Assembly (NCBI RefSeq): GCF_004345665.1
Contig: NZ_SLWR01000006.1
Span: 399,677-463,676, forward strand
From: Kribbella antiqua
GTDB lineage: Bacteria > Actinomycetota > Actinomycetes > Propionibacteriales > Kribbellaceae
Direction: 5' to 3'
DNA length: 64,000 bases
Shown: one piece after another, positions 61,795-64,000 of the stretch
Layout: every line of letters begins with the position of its first letter
How positions within the stretch are numbered: the first letter of the stretch is position 1
Notes under the pieces: model-generated
What the model was told of the DNA's origin: nothing
The model's input: only the letters and a program-made list of their open reading frames with translations
Database searches by the model: none
Program-made: the position numbers and the translations under genes

Positions 61795-63444
61795 TCAGCG
61801 GCTTTGGAGTGCGTCGATGAAGACTTCGCGGAGGTCGGTGGGGTTGCGGGTGACGTAGGACTGGCCGCCGGTGGCCGCGGCGAGGCGGCGGAGTTCATCG
61901 GCGTTGACGTCCGGGCCCATGCCGAGGGCGATGATGCGGACCGGGCGGGCCGGGTCGCGCAGACCCTCGAGCACCTTGATCGCGGAATCCAGCGTGGGGC
62001 CGTTCGGGTCGTCGTTCTGGCCGTCGGTGAAGAGCAGGATCGAGTTGACGGCGCTGGAGTCGTACTGCTGCCGTACTGCGCGGACCGCGGCGATCGCGGT
62101 GTCGTACAGACCGGTGCCGCCGTTGGGGACCGCGTGCTGGACCCTCAGGTTGTCGACGATCTTCTTGCGCTGCCGGTCCGACAGTGGCGCGATCGGGACG
62201 AGTTCCTTGTAGTCGGCGCCGTCCGGCCCGATCTTGGTCGAGAACGTCCACAGACCGAGCGACGCGCTGTTCGGGAACAGCGCCAGGCCGCCGGAGGCCG
62301 CCTCGATGGTGAGCTGCATCCGGGTCTTGTTGCCGACCTTCTCCGCCATCGAGCCGGAGATGTCGATCACCGCCAGCGAGTGGGTGGACAACGACAGCCG
62401 GGTCCAGTTCAGCAGCGTCTTGTCGATCGCGTCGGAGGTCGGCTTGGTCAGCTGGGTGATGTCGCCGACGCCGCGGCCGCCGCTGAGCGGGCTGATCAGG
62501 CGGTCCCGGAAGCCGGCGTCCTCGCGGGCCTGGCTCGCGCTGTCGGTGATGAGCTCGGTGCCGAGCGCCTTGGCCGCCTCGGTGACGGCTTCGGCGTCGG
62601 ACTTCGAGGTGACCACGATCGGGTAGTCCAGCACCAGCGTGCCGGTAGCCGGTACGACGGCCTTGAGCTCGGACTCCGGGTGGTCTTCCTGGTACTTCAC
62701 GAAGCTCTGCTCGGAGGCCGGTACGACGAGCGTGCTTCCCTCCTGGTTGGCTCTGCCGAACAAGGCGGCTGTATCGGTGTACGGCTTCGCCATCGAGCCG
62801 AGCCGCTGCGCGAGCGGCACGATCACGCCCGCCACCTGGGTGTCGGACGCCGACGTCTTCGTCCGCTCGGCCTGTACGGCGAGCAGTGCGAGTGCGCCGG
62901 GCGACGTACTGAGTGGGTCCAGCAGGGCCGGCTCGGCACCGGCGAAGGAACGCAGCCAGGACGAGGTGTCGGCGAAGTTGGAGTTCCGGCCGACCAGGAC
63001 CAGTGGAGAGGTCGCGACGGACGGTACGGCGATGGTCGGGACGGTCTGCCCGTCGTCGGCCTGAGCGACCCAGAGCGAGGAGTCCGGCACCCACAGGTCG
63101 GGCCGGTTGTCGCTGCCGCTCGCGACGTCCTGGGCGACCTTCGCCGAGGTTGCCGCGCTGATGGTGAACTGCAGACACGGGGTTCCGTCGTCGCCACCCT
63201 TGCTCGCCAGCGACTTCGCCGCGGCCTCGAGCGAGGATTGCAACTCGGGCGTCGTGCTCAGGCTGACCTGCGTCGGGTCGTCGCACGAACCGCTACCGCC
63301 GAGGAAGCCGTCCGCGCCGGACTCCGAACCGAAGGAGCGGACCACGAACACGGCGCCCAAGGACAGCACCAGAAGCCCGAGCGCGGTGATGTACACCGGA
63401 CGACGGTTGTTACTTCGTGTCACCGCAGAGGAGTGTTTTCCCAT
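61795..63444 (-). CDS. Membrane-anchored binding-protein/VWA fusion
   Basis: The 549-aa protein has a short cytoplasmic basic N-terminus and one TM helix (VYITALGLLVLSLGAVFVV). The first exported domain resembles extracellular solute-binding proteins (FTISAATSAKVAQDVASGSDNRPDLWVPDSS; LDYPIVVTSKSDAEAV). The C-terminal von Willebrand A domain has an intact MIDAS (DISGSM; later Thr in NGGTGLYDTAI and Asp in LFTDGQNDDPNG). It would sit outside the membrane and bind a metal-dependent ligand. This architecture is common but uncharacterised in actinobacteria. A CRP-like site lies about 207 bases upstream. Confidence 0.85.
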   Translation of the reverse strand: MGKHSSAVTRSNNRRPVYITALGLLVLSLGAVFVVRSFGSESGADGFLGGSGSCDDPTQVSLSTTPELQSSLEAAAKSLASKGGDDGTPCLQFTISAATSAKVAQDVASGSDNRPDLWVPDSSLWVAQADDGQTVPTIAVPSVATSPLVLVGRNSNFADTSSWLRSFAGAEPALLDPLSTSPGALALLAVQAERTKTSASDTQVAGVIVPLAQRLGSMAKPYTDTAALFGRANQEGSTLVVPASEQSFVKYQEDHPESELKAVVPATGTLVLDYPIVVTSKSDAEAVTEAAKALGTELITDSASQAREDAGFRDRLISPLSGGRGVGDITQLTKPTSDAIDKTLLNWTRLSLSTHSLAVIDISGSMAEKVGNKTRMQLTIEAASGGLALFPNSASLGLWTFSTKIGPDGADYKELVPIAPLSDRQRKKIVDNLRVQHAVPNGGTGLYDTAIAAVRAVRQQYDSSAVNSILLFTDGQNDDPNGPTLDSAIKVLEGLRDPARPVRIIALGMGPDVNADELRRLAAATGGQSYVTRNPTDLREVFIDALQSR

Positions 63445-63650
63445 CGCGGCAGGTCCCTCCCTCCCAGAGGCTGACTGCGCGCGCAGATTACCCGGTTTCG
63501 GCAGGTCAGAGCGAAGGACGAGACGATTCTTGACACACCCGCAGCTGAACGTTGACGGCCCCGGGAGTACCGGTCTTTCACAGGAACGCTGTAAAACTCA
63601 CCCACGGTAGCGCTGCCGCTGCGGTGCGCTGAGATTTAGGCGTGATCCAA

Positions 63651-63666
63651 ATCACACCGGGATCTT
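63651..63666. promoter_or_regulatory. CRP/FNR-like binding site
   Basis: CGTGATCCAAATCACA matches the CRP consensus TGTGA-N6-TCACA at nine of ten defined positions, with perfectly paired GTGAT/ATCAC arms. It lies about 207 bases upstream of the VWA gene, far for direct control, and 60 bases after the bcp stop. Confidence 0.5.
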
Positions 63667-63674
63667 TGCTCAAA

Positions 63675-63709
63675 CGACCGTTCCATGGACCAACCACATG
63701 AAACGGTCG
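63675..63709 (-). terminator. Inverted repeat after bcp, possible terminator
   Basis: CGACCGTT and AACGGTCG are perfect 8-base arms with a 19-base spacer, 17 bases beyond the bcp stop on its strand. No T-run follows, so terminator function is uncertain. Confidence 0.35.
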
Positions 63710-63725
63710 AAGGTTTCCCTCCGGG

Positions 63726-64000
63726 TCAGAGGCCGAGGTCGCGGCGGAGTTTGGCTACGTGGCCGGTGGCTTTGACGTTGTACTGGGCCACGGCGATCTT
63801 GCCGTCGGGGCCGACGACGAAGGTGGAGCGGATGACGCCGGTCACCTTCTTGCCGTACATGGTCTTCTCGCCGAAGGCGCCGTACGCCGTCAGGACTTCC
63901 TTGTCCGGGTCGCTCAGCAGCGGGAACGTCACCCCGTCGCGCTCGCGGAACTTCGCCAGTTTGGCCGGCTTGTCCGGTGAGATGCCGAGTACGGCGTACC
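63726..64000 (-). CDS. bcp: Thioredoxin-dependent peroxiredoxin, BCP type (5' part outside window)
   Basis: The last 91 residues of a Bcp/PrxQ peroxiredoxin are visible: YAVLGISPDKPAKLAKFRE, PLLSDPDKEVLTAYGAFGEK, RSTFVVGPDGKI and NVKATGHVAKLRRDLGL. The peroxidatic cysteine motif lies beyond the window edge. The enzyme reduces peroxides with thioredoxin electrons. The gene is cut only by the window edge and shows no damage. Confidence 0.93.
   Translation of the reverse strand, partial: YAVLGISPDKPAKLAKFRERDGVTFPLLSDPDKEVLTAYGAFGEKTMYGKKVTGVIRSTFVVGPDGKIAVAQYNVKATGHVAKLRRDLGL

Overview
The window is high-GC actinobacterial DNA. The conserved blocks clpS-DUF2017, mec-cysO-cysM, murI, rph-rdgB and a CseA/CseB/CseC-type envelope-stress system, together with many secreted hydrolases and GTG starts, suggest a soil actinomycete of the Kribbella/Nocardioides group. 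The genus is an inference from general resemblance, not proven. I see no insertion sequence, prophage or CRISPR array. One RNA gene is present, tRNA-Leu(UAG). The gene density is high. The only gene-poor stretch above 300 bases (23352-23695) holds an operator and a hydrolase remnant.

Layout. 0-6 kb: a secreted GH16 glycanase, a DUF4916 Nudix-like protein, an AraC regulator divergent from a PhyH-type dioxygenase, an MFS transporter, a two-TM protein and an IclR regulator. 6-18.5 kb: tyrosine/homogentisate catabolism (Lrp-type regulator divergent from hpd; hmgA divergent from an unknown 285-aa gene coupled to fahA). Between the two halves lie a secreted protein, cseABC and a 1250-aa GH101 endo-alpha-N-acetylgalactosaminidase. 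18.5-25.5 kb: a membrane protein, a polysaccharide deacetylase, a 5'-nucleotidase, pncA and an SDR with a strong TetR-type operator. These are followed by a decaying zone: an alpha/beta-hydrolase C-terminal remnant, then a sensor kinase and response regulator that each carry one frameshift. 25.5-34 kb: an AfsR/SARP regulator and a three-gene operon (MatC/SLC13 permease, CaiB/BaiF CoA-transferase, fused AccD/AccA-type carboxyltransferase) divergent from a GntR regulator and a TauE/SafE permease. 34-38.7 kb: aldO, a PepSY membrane protein, a MarR regulator and pncB.

38.7-47.8 kb is a conserved housekeeping block: clpS, DUF2017, ileS, an aldo/keto reductase, the CysO-dependent cysteine operon (mec, cysO, cysM), murI and an MBL-fold hydrolase. 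47.9-56.4 kb looks like an accessory insertion between this block and the now inverted rph-rdgB pair. It holds a DHA2 efflux pump with its TetR repressor, a small YcaO/SagB azole-forming RiPP-type cassette (87-aa peptide, E1-like/YcaO fusion, SagB oxidase) and a 981-aa LAL regulator. 56.5-64 kb: an ASCH-like protein, rdgB, rph, an SGNH hydrolase, a Gfo/Idh/MocA oxidoreductase, a divergent SAM-hydroxide-adenosyltransferase-like gene behind a highly structured 5' leader, the tRNA, a VWA/binding-protein fusion and a partial bcp.

Most promising for novelty: the YcaO/SagB cassette, whose cyclodehydratase lacks the usual N-terminal peptide clamp; the permease/CoA-transferase/carboxyltransferase module; the unknown gene in the homogentisate operon, which has no maleylacetoacetate isomerase nearby; and the structured leader at 60656-60783.
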